64,000 nucleotides of DNA from Phyllobacterium sophorae (GTDB lineage: Bacteria > Pseudomonadota > Alphaproteobacteria > Rhizobiales > Rhizobiaceae), in the NCBI RefSeq assembly GCF_003010965.1, contig NZ_PGGM01000003.1, forward strand, positions 248,001-312,000, in the 5' to 3' direction. Numbering within the stretch: the first letter of the stretch is position 1; each line of letters opens with the position of its first letter. Below the pieces are notes generated by a model, which did not search any database, was not told the origin of the DNA, and worked only from the letters and a program-made list of their open reading frames with translations. Positions 1 through 8,644 of the stretch are shown piece by piece. The translations under genes and the position numbers were made by a program.

Positions 1-21
1 GTCCTCTTTGTAAAGCATGGG

Positions 22-855
22 TCATCCCTTCACTGCGCCTTGGGTAAGGCCCCCGATGAGACGGCGTTGGACGAGAAGGAAAAGAAGGGTGGCAGGCAGT
101 GCACCGACGACACCGCCCGCGGCAAGCAGTCCCCACTCGATCTGATATTCGCCGATGAGGGTCTGGATTGCTACTGTAACGGGACGAACATTGCGGCCTC
201 CAAGCGTCAGGGCATAGAGGTATTCATTCCACGCGGTGATGAAGATATAGATGCCGGTTGAAATGATGCCCGGCATTGCCAGGGGCAGGACGATGCGCTG
301 CAAGGCCTGAAGCCGCGAACACCCATCTATCATCGCCGCCTCATCGAGGCTGCGCGGTATGGCACCAACGTAACTGGTGAGCATCCACACGGCGAAGGGA
401 ATGGCCACGGTCGAATTGGCAAGGATCAAGCCGATATGCGTATCGAGGATGCCGATCTTGCGAAACAGCACGAAGAGCGGCAGGATCAGAAGCACGATCG
501 GAAACATATTGACCAGCAGGAACTGCAGCATGACCACTTTGCGCCCTGGAAACCGGAAACGCGACAGTGCATAGGCAGCTGTGACGGACACCACGAGACC
601 GAGGATGACCGTCCCAGCGGCAATGATAAGGCTATGGAGCATATTAGCGAGGAACGACGTCTGTTTCAGCAACCGGACGTAATTATCCATACTCCATCCC
701 GCCGGTGACAATGACACCCCCGTTGCTGACAATTGCGCGGTTGGCGTCAGGGAGGTCAGGATCATCCAGGCGAAGGGCCCAATGGCAAGCAGGATGATCA
801 GGACAACAGGAATATCGGTCGTCAAAATGCGCCGCATCGTTGAGGGCTTGTTCAT
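22..855 (-). CDS. carbohydrate ABC transporter permease, MalG/UgpE type
   Basis: Inner-membrane permease of a CUT1-type sugar importer, 277 aa. It has an N-terminal membrane segment near residues 13-33, then the usual six-helix permease core and the cytoplasmic EAA loop (EAAMIDGCSR, followed by the LP helix) that docks on the ATPase. Length and layout are normal for MalG-type subunits. It is the last gene of a minus-strand operon (GntR, esterase, binding protein, permease, permease). Its ATG overlaps the stop of the preceding permease gene by 4 bases, which suggests translational coupling. The substrate cannot be read from the permease; a sugar or polyol is inferred from the family. Confidence 0.93.
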   Translation of the reverse strand: MNKPSTMRRILTTDIPVVLIILLAIGPFAWMILTSLTPTAQLSATGVSLSPAGWSMDNYVRLLKQTSFLANMLHSLIIAAGTVILGLVVSVTAAYALSRFRFPGRKVVMLQFLLVNMFPIVLLILPLFVLFRKIGILDTHIGLILANSTVAIPFAVWMLTSYVGAIPRSLDEAAMIDGCSRLQALQRIVLPLAMPGIISTGIYIFITAWNEYLYALTLGGRNVRPVTVAIQTLIGEYQIEWGLLAAGGVVGALPATLLFLLVQRRLIGGLTQGAVKG

Positions 856-1775
856 CGTTCCACCTCGCGCAAGGTGCGAACGATATAGACCGCAACAATC
901 GCCGCGAGCAGAATTGTGAAGGTGACGGCGATGGCGGTACCATAACCGAAATCGAGATTCTGCCGTGCCCTGATAAATGCATAGAGCGGCAGGGTATGCG
1001 TTGCATAGCCCGGACCGCCGCCGGTCATAACGAAAATCACATCCATCGAATTGGCGACCCAGATGATGCGCAGCAAACCCGCTGTCGCCAGAACCGGCGC
1101 GATGCCTGGCAGCGTTATGTGGACGAACTGGCGCCAGGTGCTTGCCCCGTCGATCGACGCGGCCTCGTATTGGCTCTGTGGAATGCCCTGCAGGCCGGCG
1201 AGGATCATTACCGCAAAGAACGGGAAGCCCTGCCAGGTCAGTGTTGCAATCACCGCATACAGTGCGAGTTGTGGATCAGCAAGCCACGGAACGGTCGTAT
1301 GGATGATCGACAGGTAAAGCAAAATATCATTCAGCACCCCAGTCGTTGGATCGTAGATCCAGCGCCACATGAGCGCGATGACGACGCTTGGCAGTGCCCA
1401 GGGGATGATGACCAGGGCGCGGGCCAGGCCGCGCCATGGGAATTCGCGATTGAGCAGCAGCGCGGCGATGAGACCGAGCCCCATTTGCAGCGGCACAGTT
1501 AAGCCGATCCAGATGGCGGTGTGGCCGAGTGAAGTCCAGAACACCGGGTCGCGCAGAAGCTTGATGTAGTTACCAAAGCCGACAAAGCGAGTGGCGTTGG
1601 GTTTCCACAAGACCAGGTCATAGAAGCTGGTAACAAGCGCCTGAAGCATCGGAAAGAACACAATGAACAATGTCACAAGCACCGCAGGTGCCAGCAACGC
1701 ATAGGGCATCAGCCTGCTGCGCAGCGGGCGAACCTGCGCAAGGTCGTGTGGTACGGGTGGTGCGAGCGTAGACAT
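852..1775 (-). CDS. carbohydrate ABC transporter permease, MalF/UgpA type
   Basis: First permease of the CUT1 importer, 307 aa. It has a hydrophobic N-terminal anchor (about residues 24-45), further membrane helices and an EAA loop (EAASIDGASTWRQF, followed by ITLPGIAPV). It pairs with the MalG-type subunit encoded immediately downstream with a 4-base overlap. The binding-protein gene lies 48 bases upstream on the same strand. Length fits the short MalF class that lacks the large periplasmic insertion of E. coli MalF. Only the family is certain, not the substrate. Confidence 0.93.
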   Translation of the reverse strand: MSTLAPPVPHDLAQVRPLRSRLMPYALLAPAVLVTLFIVFFPMLQALVTSFYDLVLWKPNATRFVGFGNYIKLLRDPVFWTSLGHTAIWIGLTVPLQMGLGLIAALLLNREFPWRGLARALVIIPWALPSVVIALMWRWIYDPTTGVLNDILLYLSIIHTTVPWLADPQLALYAVIATLTWQGFPFFAVMILAGLQGIPQSQYEAASIDGASTWRQFVHITLPGIAPVLATAGLLRIIWVANSMDVIFVMTGGGPGYATHTLPLYAFIRARQNLDFGYGTAIAVTFTILLAAIVAVYIVRTLREVER

Positions 1776-1823
1776 GAACTGACTTTCCGGCGGTCATCGA
1801 AAGGGGGTGTGGACCTGCTCGCG

Positions 1824-3023
1824 CTATTGCGCGAACAGGCTTTCGAGTTGCTCCATCATCTGCTGCGAGGTTATCTGGCCGGTCAGCGCCTGCTGCATCG
1901 AGGTCTGCCAGGCAGTGTTGACGAACTCCGCAGTTGCGGTGCTTTGCGGCAGCACGTGGGCGAAAGGCAGCGACTGAACCGTTGCGTCGACAAAGCGGCG
2001 TTCATGCAGCGTCCAATGTTCAGCTCCACTCTTTGTCACGGTCATCTGGCCAGTTGCCTTGTTGAAGGCCACGTTGTTCTCGCCTTCAGCCAGGAAGGAA
2101 ATCCACTTCCAAGCAGCGTCCTTCACCTGGGACGAAGAGAAAATCGCCAGGGACTCGTCGCCATAGGAGGTCCATTGGTTGCCAGCACATTTGGGGGCGG
2201 GAACCGCGGACACCTTGTCACCGAGCGCTTTGACCAAATCATTGGACGAGCCGATATGATGAATGGTCATGGCCGTCTTGCCGGCCTTGAATGCTGCGAC
2301 AATTTCCTGGAAACCGTCATTGGGGGCCGATGGCGGGATGACCTTGTCTTTCTGGAACAGATCGATCAACCACTGGTTAGCCGCCACAGCCTTGGCGTTG
2401 GTCAGGCCCCCTGGCTTCAGTTCAGCGCCTTGCGAAAAGACGAATGTCCCCCACTGGTCCCATCCACCCTTGCCGCCGCGCAAGCCAAAGCCATATGTAT
2501 CGGGTGCTTTGGTCAGTTTTTGGGCTGCTGTGCGGAATTCTTCGCATGTCGTTGGTGGATTGAGGCCCGCCTGCTTGAAAAGATCGGCGCGATAATAAAG
2601 ATAAAGGACCACATACTGGATCGGCAGATAATATTGCTGTCCATCCGGACCCTTGTTCAACTCCAGAAGATTGTCGAGAAGATCGGCCTTGCCGGGCCAG
2701 GCATTGATACGTTCGCCAATTGGCTCGAGCGCACCCATTTCTGTCAGTCGAGGCTGGGCAAAAAGCTTGACCATCCCAGCGTCCGGCGCGTTGCCGCCGA
2801 CCAGCGACGTGTAGAGATTGTCATAGTAACTGTTCCACGGAACATTTTCCGCCTCGATCTTGATGTCAGGGTTCTTCGCTTCAAATTTGGCCACGAGATC
2901 CGACATCGGATTTTCCGGATTGTCGAAATGGTACCAGAAGCGGACCGTTTCAGCCGCGTTGGCGGTGCTTACAGCAAGGCCGGCTGCGAACGCACAGATG
3001 CTCAGTTTCTTGAGAATGCTCAT
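1824..3023 (-). CDS. ABC transporter sugar-binding protein (family 1)
   Basis: Periplasmic binding protein of the CUT1 importer, 399 aa, with a Sec signal peptide ending near ANA at about residue 23. The mature start (ETVRFWYHFDNPENPM) is typical of UgpB/family-1 binding proteins. I chose ATG 3023 because GGAGGAAACA sits directly before it; the in-frame ATG 12 bases upstream overlaps that ribosome site. It lies between the esterase gene and the permeases, so it is expected to deliver a sugar, polyol or glycerophosphodiester-like ligand. The co-transcribed esterase hints at an acylated or esterified substrate, but that is inference. Confidence 0.92.
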   Translation of the reverse strand: MSILKKLSICAFAAGLAVSTANAAETVRFWYHFDNPENPMSDLVAKFEAKNPDIKIEAENVPWNSYYDNLYTSLVGGNAPDAGMVKLFAQPRLTEMGALEPIGERINAWPGKADLLDNLLELNKGPDGQQYYLPIQYVVLYLYYRADLFKQAGLNPPTTCEEFRTAAQKLTKAPDTYGFGLRGGKGGWDQWGTFVFSQGAELKPGGLTNAKAVAANQWLIDLFQKDKVIPPSAPNDGFQEIVAAFKAGKTAMTIHHIGSSNDLVKALGDKVSAVPAPKCAGNQWTSYGDESLAIFSSSQVKDAAWKWISFLAEGENNVAFNKATGQMTVTKSGAEHWTLHERRFVDATVQSLPFAHVLPQSTATAEFVNTAWQTSMQQALTGQITSQQMMEQLESLFAQ

Positions 3024-3050
3024 TGTTTCCTCCACCTTGGTTATGGTTCA

Positions 3051-4031
3051 TTAACTGCCGCGGATCATTCCTCGAACAGCCTCACCGGCCGCAGCAAGCG
3101 CCTCCCGCGCGGCGGCCAGTTCATTCGTGTTTTGCATGAATCCATGTGTTACTCCCGGCACCACGGTGACGGGATCATGGCGACCGACAGTCTTCAGCCG
3201 TTCAGCAAAGAGAAGCGTGTCGGATAATAGCGGATCGATGCCAGCCGCAACGAAATAGAGCCGCGGCAATGCGCGCAGCACAGTGTCACCGGCCCGAAGC
3301 GGCGCGGCGAAGGGATCGCGGCGCGCATGTTCATCCGGGCAATACCAGTTCCAGTATCGTTGCATCTTGCCGCGCGTCAGACCCGGCCCCTCGGCAAATC
3401 GTCCATATGATTGCGTATTGAAATCGGCATCAAAAGTGCCGTAGAAAAGCAGCATGCCTGACGGCAAACGGTACCCGGCCCTCTCTTCATGCATGACGGC
3501 TGCAAGCGCGAGATTGGCACCGGCCGAATCCCCTGAAACGATAAGCGGTCCGGCAGATACCCCCGCTTCTGAAGTTGCGGTGAATGCGCCACGCAGGCAA
3601 GCGACAACATCGTACAAGCCTGCTGGAAACGGATGTTCCGGTGCAAGACGATAGTCGGGAACAAGTACGGGCAGTCTGGTTTCATTGGCAAGAACGCGCG
3701 CACATCGTTCATGCGTCTCAGGACTGCAAAACGCGAAACCTCCGCCGTGAACGAACAGCACAGCACCGGCGCCCGCCCCATACGGTACAAGCACGCGCAT
3801 GCGACATGCGGAAGAGCCGATTCTTGCGTCAGCGGCAACAAGAACGTCTTCTGTTTGCGCCATAGGCGGCAGGTTTACATTATTGCGCTCGTTTATGCGC
3901 TCCGATTGCGCCCTTCCCTCTTGCGGCGGAAGCAATGTGGGATCGGGCTGCGGTCCCAACTCCTGTTCAACGCGGAGCAACAGTGCGCGCATTTCCGCTG
4001 AAAGTTCATTGGAAAAACCAGCGGGATTCAT
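3051..4031 (-). CDS. alpha/beta hydrolase, hormone-sensitive-lipase type esterase
   Basis: Carboxylesterase of the HSL/family IV group, 326 aa, probably cytoplasmic because no signal peptide is seen. The oxyanion-hole motif HGGG is at residues 95-98, the nucleophile elbow GDSAG at 167-171 (Ser169), and the probable catalytic Asp266 (GIDPL) and His296 (VTHGF) complete the triad. Its ATG overlaps the stop of the GntR gene by 4 bases, and the binding-protein gene follows after about 27 bases. It therefore probably hydrolyses an ester of the imported compound. The real substrate is unknown. Confidence 0.9.
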   Translation of the reverse strand: MNPAGFSNELSAEMRALLLRVEQELGPQPDPTLLPPQEGRAQSERINERNNVNLPPMAQTEDVLVAADARIGSSACRMRVLVPYGAGAGAVLFVHGGGFAFCSPETHERCARVLANETRLPVLVPDYRLAPEHPFPAGLYDVVACLRGAFTATSEAGVSAGPLIVSGDSAGANLALAAVMHEERAGYRLPSGMLLFYGTFDADFNTQSYGRFAEGPGLTRGKMQRYWNWYCPDEHARRDPFAAPLRAGDTVLRALPRLYFVAAGIDPLLSDTLLFAERLKTVGRHDPVTVVPGVTHGFMQNTNELAAAREALAAAGEAVRGMIRGS

Positions 4032-4720
4032 TGATCAGCGTCCGGAAACACGGTCGGTCCGAAGTCAACGATCGTCGCGATATGGTGATGCAAGGTCTGC
4101 GTTGCGGCGGAAACATCGCCCTGTTCGATGGCTTCAATTATGACCCGATGCCGCAGTGCTGTCGCCATGAGATCACGCGAACCGATACTTCTGGATATCT
4201 TGAAGCGATGATTATGAACGAGGCATCGGTGCAGGATCGGATCCAGCGCTGGAAGATCGGCGTCGCGAAAAATTCGCCGATGGAAATCCCGATCGAATGC
4301 CGCGAGTTGCAGTTCATCATCGCCCTTTGCCGCCTCGACCATATCGCTTGCAAGCGCGCGCAGATCGGAAACCAGCGTACGGCTCTTGTAGCGGAGAGCC
4401 CGGACAATACCATTGCATTCGATCTGCTGCCGCACGCGGAACATCTCGACCGCTTCATCAACGGTGCAAGCTGACACTTGTGTGCCGCGGTGACCCTGAC
4501 GTCGAACCAGTCCTTCTTCTTGTAGTAGCAGCAATGCTTCGCGAACTTTGCCTTGGCTACACTGGAACCGGGCTGCGAGATCAAGCTCCGTCAACAGCTC
4601 TCCGGCACGCAACTCGCCAAGCATGATGTCGCGCTTCAGCGAGTCGAACGCCACGGACGCTTTGGCGGCAACCGCATTGCGTGGCGGGCGGTCTGGCCGG
4701 GGAGCGATGGAGTCGGGCAC
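4028..4720 (-). CDS. GntR family regulator, FCD (FadR) subfamily
   Basis: Transcription factor, 230 aa. An N-terminal winged helix (about residues 20-85, containing LAARFQCSQGKVREALLLL and a GHRGTQVS wing) is followed by an all-helical FCD effector domain with the expected His/Asp metal-ligand pattern (FDRDFHRRIF). It is the first gene of the minus-strand operon, overlaps the esterase start by 4 bases, and is divergent from the ATPase gene. The palindrome at 4758-4785 in the shared intergenic region is the likely operator, so it probably controls both arms of the importer in response to a sugar acid or related ligand. Confidence 0.9.
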   Translation of the reverse strand: MPDSIAPRPDRPPRNAVAAKASVAFDSLKRDIMLGELRAGELLTELDLAARFQCSQGKVREALLLLQEEGLVRRQGHRGTQVSACTVDEAVEMFRVRQQIECNGIVRALRYKSRTLVSDLRALASDMVEAAKGDDELQLAAFDRDFHRRIFRDADLPALDPILHRCLVHNHRFKISRSIGSRDLMATALRHRVIIEAIEQGDVSAATQTLHHHIATIVDFGPTVFPDADQ

Positions 4721-4757
4721 TGCAGGCTCTCCTATGTGGGCTGAATGCGTTCAATTA

Positions 4758-4785
4758 TCATTATTGATATTGATATCGATAATGA
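4758..4785. promoter_or_regulatory. 28-bp imperfect palindrome, probable GntR operator
   Basis: The half site TCATTATTGATAT is mirrored by ATATCGATAATGA; only two of the fourteen base pairs fail to match. It lies between the divergent GntR gene (start 4720) and the ATPase gene (start 4818), so one bound dimer could regulate both operons. Assignment to the GntR protein is by position only. Confidence 0.55.
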
Positions 4786-4817
4786 AAGTCAATAAGGTAT
4801 CGGTGGAGGAACAATTT

Positions 4818-5975
4818 ATGACAGCAATCAGCCTGAAGCAGATCAAAAAGCTCTACGGGACGGTTCCCGTAATCCACGGCGTCGATATTGACATTGCGAG
4901 CGGTGAGTTTCTCGTTCTTGTCGGACCGTCCGGGTGCGGGAAGTCCACTTTGCTACGCATGATCGCCGGACTGGAGGAGATCAGCGCCGGAGAATTGAAA
5001 ATTGGCGACAAGGTGGTCAACGCCCTGCCGCCATCGGACCGAGACATAGCCATGGTCTTTCAGGACTACGCGCTCTACCCGCATATGAGCGTTGAAGAGA
5101 ATATGGCATTCGGACTGAAGATGCGCAGTGAGTCCTTGAGCGAGATTGACCGGCGCGTAACGGGCGCTGCCGATGTACTCAAACTTCAGGATTACCTCGA
5201 GCGGCGCCCCGGACAGCTGTCGGGCGGCCAGCGTCAGCGCGTAGCCATGGGCCGCGCCATTGTCCGCCGCCCGAAGGCCTTCCTGTTTGATGAGCCTTTG
5301 TCCAATCTCGATGCTGCACTCCGCGTCGAGATGCGCCTGGAAATTGCCAAGCTGCATCGCCGTATGAAGGCAACAACTGTTTACGTCACGCACGATCAAG
5401 TGGAAGCGATGACACTGGCCGATCGGATCGTCGTCATGAATGCGGGTGAAGTGGAACAGATCGGGCACCCGCTCGACCTTTACGGCAAACCGGCAAGTCT
5501 GTTTGTTGCACGTTTCATCGGTAGCCCGACGATGAATACCTTCCCAGTGAGCGTTGTTGAATCCGCTGGCAATAACATCATTGTGGAGTTGCCGGCCGGC
5601 AGAACGACGATCAAGAGTCAAAACGGGTTGTCCGAAGCAGCAAGGACAATAACCTTCGGCATTCGTCCGGAAGACTTGACGGTCTGTGACGCTGGCCAGG
5701 CATGGTTCAGCGGTGAAATGGTGGTCGTCGAAAGGCTTGGAAGCCAGACCTTTGGTTACCTCGACGCCGGCACAGAAAAACTGATCACAGTTGAGTTCCC
5801 GCGAACAGCAGAGGTTCAGGTCGGCGATCGGATATCGGTCAAAGGCGATAGTTCCAACGTTCATCTTTTTGATAGTGAAAAAGGACAACGGATCAATTTT
5901 ATCAAGCGACGCATAGTTAGGTCGGATTTACCCCAAAGAGTGCCTCAGACGGCGAAACAGTGCGGCGCAGGTTAA
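4818..5975 (+). CDS. sugar ABC transporter ATP-binding protein, UgpC/MalK type
   Basis: Cytoplasmic ATPase of the CUT1 importer, 385 aa. Walker A GPSGCGKST is at residues 36-44, the signature LSGGQ at 134-138, Walker B FLFDEP at 155-160 and the switch His at 192 (VTHDQ). A C-terminal TOBE/MalK regulatory region follows, including a FGIRPEDL motif. I chose ATG 4818 because GGAGGA lies 8-13 bases before it; the open frame continues 270 bases upstream into the divergent regulator, which is not plausible coding sequence. It is transcribed away from its partner permeases across a shared operator region. Confidence 0.93.
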   Translation: MTAISLKQIKKLYGTVPVIHGVDIDIASGEFLVLVGPSGCGKSTLLRMIAGLEEISAGELKIGDKVVNALPPSDRDIAMVFQDYALYPHMSVEENMAFGLKMRSESLSEIDRRVTGAADVLKLQDYLERRPGQLSGGQRQRVAMGRAIVRRPKAFLFDEPLSNLDAALRVEMRLEIAKLHRRMKATTVYVTHDQVEAMTLADRIVVMNAGEVEQIGHPLDLYGKPASLFVARFIGSPTMNTFPVSVVESAGNNIIVELPAGRTTIKSQNGLSEAARTITFGIRPEDLTVCDAGQAWFSGEMVVVERLGSQTFGYLDAGTEKLITVEFPRTAEVQVGDRISVKGDSSNVHLFDSEKGQRINFIKRRIVRSDLPQRVPQTAKQCGAG

Positions 5976-6333
5976 ATTCGCATAGAGCGCAGCCTGTTGT
6001 GACTGACCCGAGCGGGAGTGCGTGTTACCGATCCCTTGCGCAGGTGGATCCCCCCTCTGACAGTATTAGGAAATGAATATGGAACTATGAATGAAGTCGT
6101 TTAGGGATACTTGTTGTTTTGAAACTGTGCGCTCGGAAGCCAAGCTGTCGACCCGTCCGGAGGCACCGACATTCGGCAGCCCTTCGGAAGCGCCTTTCTC
6201 GCCAACGGATGTTCGTACGATCAACGCTGGAACCGAAACGGATGTTCATACGATCAACGTTGGAACAGGAGATGACAGTTGTGGGGGACCCAGCGACGCG
6301 GAAAGATCCGCGAAGGTCTCCAGCACCGATCCA
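5976..6333. other. intergenic stretch with a 33-bp tandem repeat
   Basis: 358 bases between the sugar ATPase and the DUF2188 gene, which converge here. No convincing gene or terminator is seen. A plus-strand open frame at 6091-6411 has no good ribosome site and runs antisense into the DUF2188 gene. The only structure I see is the two-copy repeat at 6206-6271. Confidence 0.5.
6206..6271 (+). repeat. two-copy 33-bp direct repeat
   Basis: Copies start at 6206 and 6239 with a period of 33 bases. Both contain CGGATGTTC followed by TACGATCAACG and TGGAAC, with a few substitutions. A period divisible by three suggests it could once have encoded an 11-residue repeat, but no complete gene is recognised around it. 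Confidence 0.6.
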
Positions 6334-6579
6334 TTAGTGTTCCTTGTCTTTCGGCGGATTGGGATCGTTTCCGCCACCGATTGTATCTTTGCTGCGAATT
6401 TGGCCGTCTAATCCTTTGACGGAAAGCTCGCCTCCTCCCGCGTTATCCAGCTTTTGTTTGGCGGATTTTATTGCCTCCTTTTGCGTGTCAAACAGGAAAC
6501 CACGCTCCGCATCGTCTCGTTTGTCCACCCATTTCTTGTCTTCACGACGATAGACCGTTCGGCTGTTCCTTTTGCCCAT
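6334..6579 (-). CDS. DUF2188 family small protein
   Basis: 81 aa if it starts at ATG 6579, which has GGGAG about 9 bases before it; a longer in-frame start at 6627 has no clear ribosome site. The layout fits DUF2188: a short beta-rich start (RTVYRREDKKWVDKRD), the block DTQKEAIKSAKQKLDNAGGGEL, then a charged tail containing GQIRSKDTIG. DUF2188 proteins are small, of unknown function, and common in bacterial accessory regions. It stands alone on the minus strand at the left edge of the orphan-gene island. No partner is evident. Confidence 0.75.
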   Translation of the reverse strand: MGKRNSRTVYRREDKKWVDKRDDAERGFLFDTQKEAIKSAKQKLDNAGGGELSVKGLDGQIRSKDTIGGGNDPNPPKDKEH

Positions 6580-6759
6580 TTCGCAAACTCCCTTGTCTAA
6601 GACGGTTACACTGTTCTCGTAGATCAATTGCTATTCCGGACGCGCTTGCGACGACGAACTGCTAGATGTTTAGGATAAACTATCGCCAACCTACAGAAAG
6701 TTTACAATGTTATATGGAAGACAGTAATAATAAGTCGCTTGTAAAGCCGGGGGGACGCG

Positions 6760-7707
6760 ATGACGGGGACGTTGCTGCTCATACTCAAATATATTGTGGC
6801 GGGCTTGTCATTTGGGGTCGCTTTCGCAGGAGCATGGTTCTTTGAGTATACGACCACCGACAAAGATACCGGCCGACGCAAGCTCACACACTGGGGAAAA
6901 CGCGCGATTGTTTTTACTGTGCTTGCGGCGATGATCGCTGGTCTTTCATCCATCGTGTCAGACCTGAGGGCGATGCGGTCAGCGGACGAAGCCCAACAAA
7001 AGTTGGCGCAATCGGAGGCTGCAACTGCAACAGAGCGAGCTAACGCTGAGCAGGAGCGAGTTGAAGCCGCCAAATTCAGGAATGAGGTGCTACCATCAAT
7101 AAGGGTTCTTTCGGCTAATCTTAAATACTTGCCCCCCCGAATCCAGGATGAAGCAAATAAAGCGTTGCAGCGTCTTAGCGGGGTTGCAGCCATCCGGAGA
7201 GACTACCCGGAGCTATACAGTCAGATGGTAAACGCGCGCTCGGTTGACGACGTCAGAAAAGCGTCGAATGAAGCGTACGTCCTAAGAACAGAGGACCGGC
7301 TTTCAAAAACGCCGGCATGCCAGGCTTTTTTTACAAGAACTATCGACCCATTCTCATTGACTGCGCGGGAAACGTTTCCCGAAAGCCGTAGCATTGAGAT
7401 AACTCTTGGCCCGGATGGGGTTAAATGGGATGTTGGAGATAATCGCGCGGAAGCTGGTTCGGTCGGTCTGAGCCGGGGCTATGTCTATCATTTCGATGAT
7501 GGTTCCAATCTCGGAATGCAGTGTGAAGGTACGCCGCTTTTTTCGAGTTGCGCCAATAACACAGCGTCGGGTCCCGAAGCGGTTTTCACATTCCGCGAGC
7601 TTCAAAATAAAACGATTGCGTCAATCGCGTACGACAACAAGACAATTGATTTTCCACCAGACATTGCCCAAAGGCTGCAACAGAAATTCGCATGCGTTGT
7701 ACCCTAG
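6760..7707 (+). CDS. hypothetical membrane protein with coiled coil
   Basis: 315 aa, family not recognised. Two hydrophobic segments (about residues 4-28 and 48-66) are followed by an alanine- and glutamate-rich heptad stretch (about 70-110, EAQQKLAQSEAATATERANAEQERVE in part) and a globular C-terminal half with paired cysteines near the end. The likely layout is a membrane-anchored protein with the rest on one side. The start ATG has GGGGGGA shortly before it. The upstream region contains TTTACA and TAATAA, a possible promoter. Base use is more AT-rich than in the flanking transporter genes, consistent with acquired DNA. It is convergent with the lipoprotein gene. Confidence 0.75.
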   Translation: MTGTLLLILKYIVAGLSFGVAFAGAWFFEYTTTDKDTGRRKLTHWGKRAIVFTVLAAMIAGLSSIVSDLRAMRSADEAQQKLAQSEAATATERANAEQERVEAAKFRNEVLPSIRVLSANLKYLPPRIQDEANKALQRLSGVAAIRRDYPELYSQMVNARSVDDVRKASNEAYVLRTEDRLSKTPACQAFFTRTIDPFSLTARETFPESRSIEITLGPDGVKWDVGDNRAEAGSVGLSRGYVYHFDDGSNLGMQCEGTPLFSSCANNTASGPEAVFTFRELQNKTIASIAYDNKTIDFPPDIAQRLQQKFACVVP

Positions 7708-7843
7708 ATGGTCGGTTACTGGTTTCGCGGGGTTGGCGTCTCCGCAGAACGAAAAGCATTCTCGCGCCAGCGCAAGATCGCACTCTTCTTCATGCGGCTG
7801 CCGTGCTCAACGAGGGACATGCGGCCAGCGCTCATCAGCTGAC

Positions 7844-8644
7844 TCACCGGTCATTGTTGATGCGGTCGAGTTGAAGCTGCTGGATAATTGCGCGATTTTG
7901 TTCAAGGTTTTCCTGGGGAATTCCGCCGAAAGACGGCTGTTGGACGACAGGTCTCCTTCTTGATGGCCTCTGGGCAACGCCGGGACCCGCAGCAGGGAAG
8001 TTGGTGACGACAACAGGCATTGGGCCAGCTGGCGGAGCCAATCGCGAGAATGCGAAATCGACAGTTTGCGTGAACTTGCTGCCGCCGCCGATGCTCGCTG
8101 CACCAGAAACTCGGCCGTCGTCAGCTTCCGACGTGACCCCGATTGACGCTTCGGTGGCAACCTCAATAGAATAGCCGAACGAATTGGCGGCTTTTGATGC
8201 GTTGGCAATTTTCTCTACCCAATCACCCACACGAAATTTTGCCCTGAAGTTTTGATCGTTTCGGGTAACTCGTTCGGGGCAAGCCACATTCTCGGCCAGC
8301 TTCAGACTGTACTCGGCTTTGGCGTTTCGGGTGGCAACGCGCGAGATCTCGCCTGCGCCACCGAAAACGAGCCGGTCAATATTTGCTGGGATAACCCATT
8401 TCAGGACATCGACGCCAGCTGCAGCCGTATCTTTCACATTGTTTGTGACCGTGTAGGTCACCGTCCAAACCTGAAAATCCATCGAATTTTTTGGCTGGAT
8501 TCGGTTGAAAGCAAACCTCAGTTCGCACTCTATCTCAGCAGACAGTTTGGAAATCGCATACGGGTCATTGATGACCCCGCCATTTATCGATGTGCACCCC
8601 GATTGAAGCAAAAGCGCTGCCGACAGAAAAACCCGAATTTTCAT
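7844..8644 (-). CDS. hypothetical lipoprotein
   Basis: 266 aa from ATG 8644; GGGGGGA lies just upstream, whereas the longer frame would need a TTG that overlaps it. The N-terminus (MKIRVFLSAALLLQSGC) is a short signal peptide ending in a lipobox-like LQSGC with Cys17 as the probable lipidated residue, although Gln at -3 is unusual. The mature part has a conserved-looking VTYTVTNNV...GVDVLKWVIP section, a central SIEVATEASIGV beta-rich section and a proline/arginine-rich tail. I do not recognise a family. It converges with the coiled-coil membrane protein gene. An envelope location is inferred from the signal. Confidence 0.72.
   Translation of the reverse strand: MKIRVFLSAALLLQSGCTSINGGVINDPYAISKLSAEIECELRFAFNRIQPKNSMDFQVWTVTYTVTNNVKDTAAAGVDVLKWVIPANIDRLVFGGAGEISRVATRNAKAEYSLKLAENVACPERVTRNDQNFRAKFRVGDWVEKIANASKAANSFGYSIEVATEASIGVTSEADDGRVSGAASIGGGSKFTQTVDFAFSRLAPPAGPMPVVVTNFPAAGPGVAQRPSRRRPVVQQPSFGGIPQENLEQNRAIIQQLQLDRINNDR

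Noticed and set aside
1746-3227. Long plus-strand open frame opposite the sugar-binding protein
   Set aside because: It is the antisense shadow of a clear binding-protein gene; composition is unlike a protein and no ribosome site is seen.
4548-4817. 90-codon N-terminal extension of the sugar ATPase frame
   Set aside because: It lies inside the divergent GntR gene and the operator; ATG 4818 has a proper ribosome site and gives the standard ATPase start.
6091-6411. Plus-strand frame containing the 33-bp repeat
   Set aside because: No convincing ribosome site, low-complexity composition, and its end runs antisense into the DUF2188 gene.
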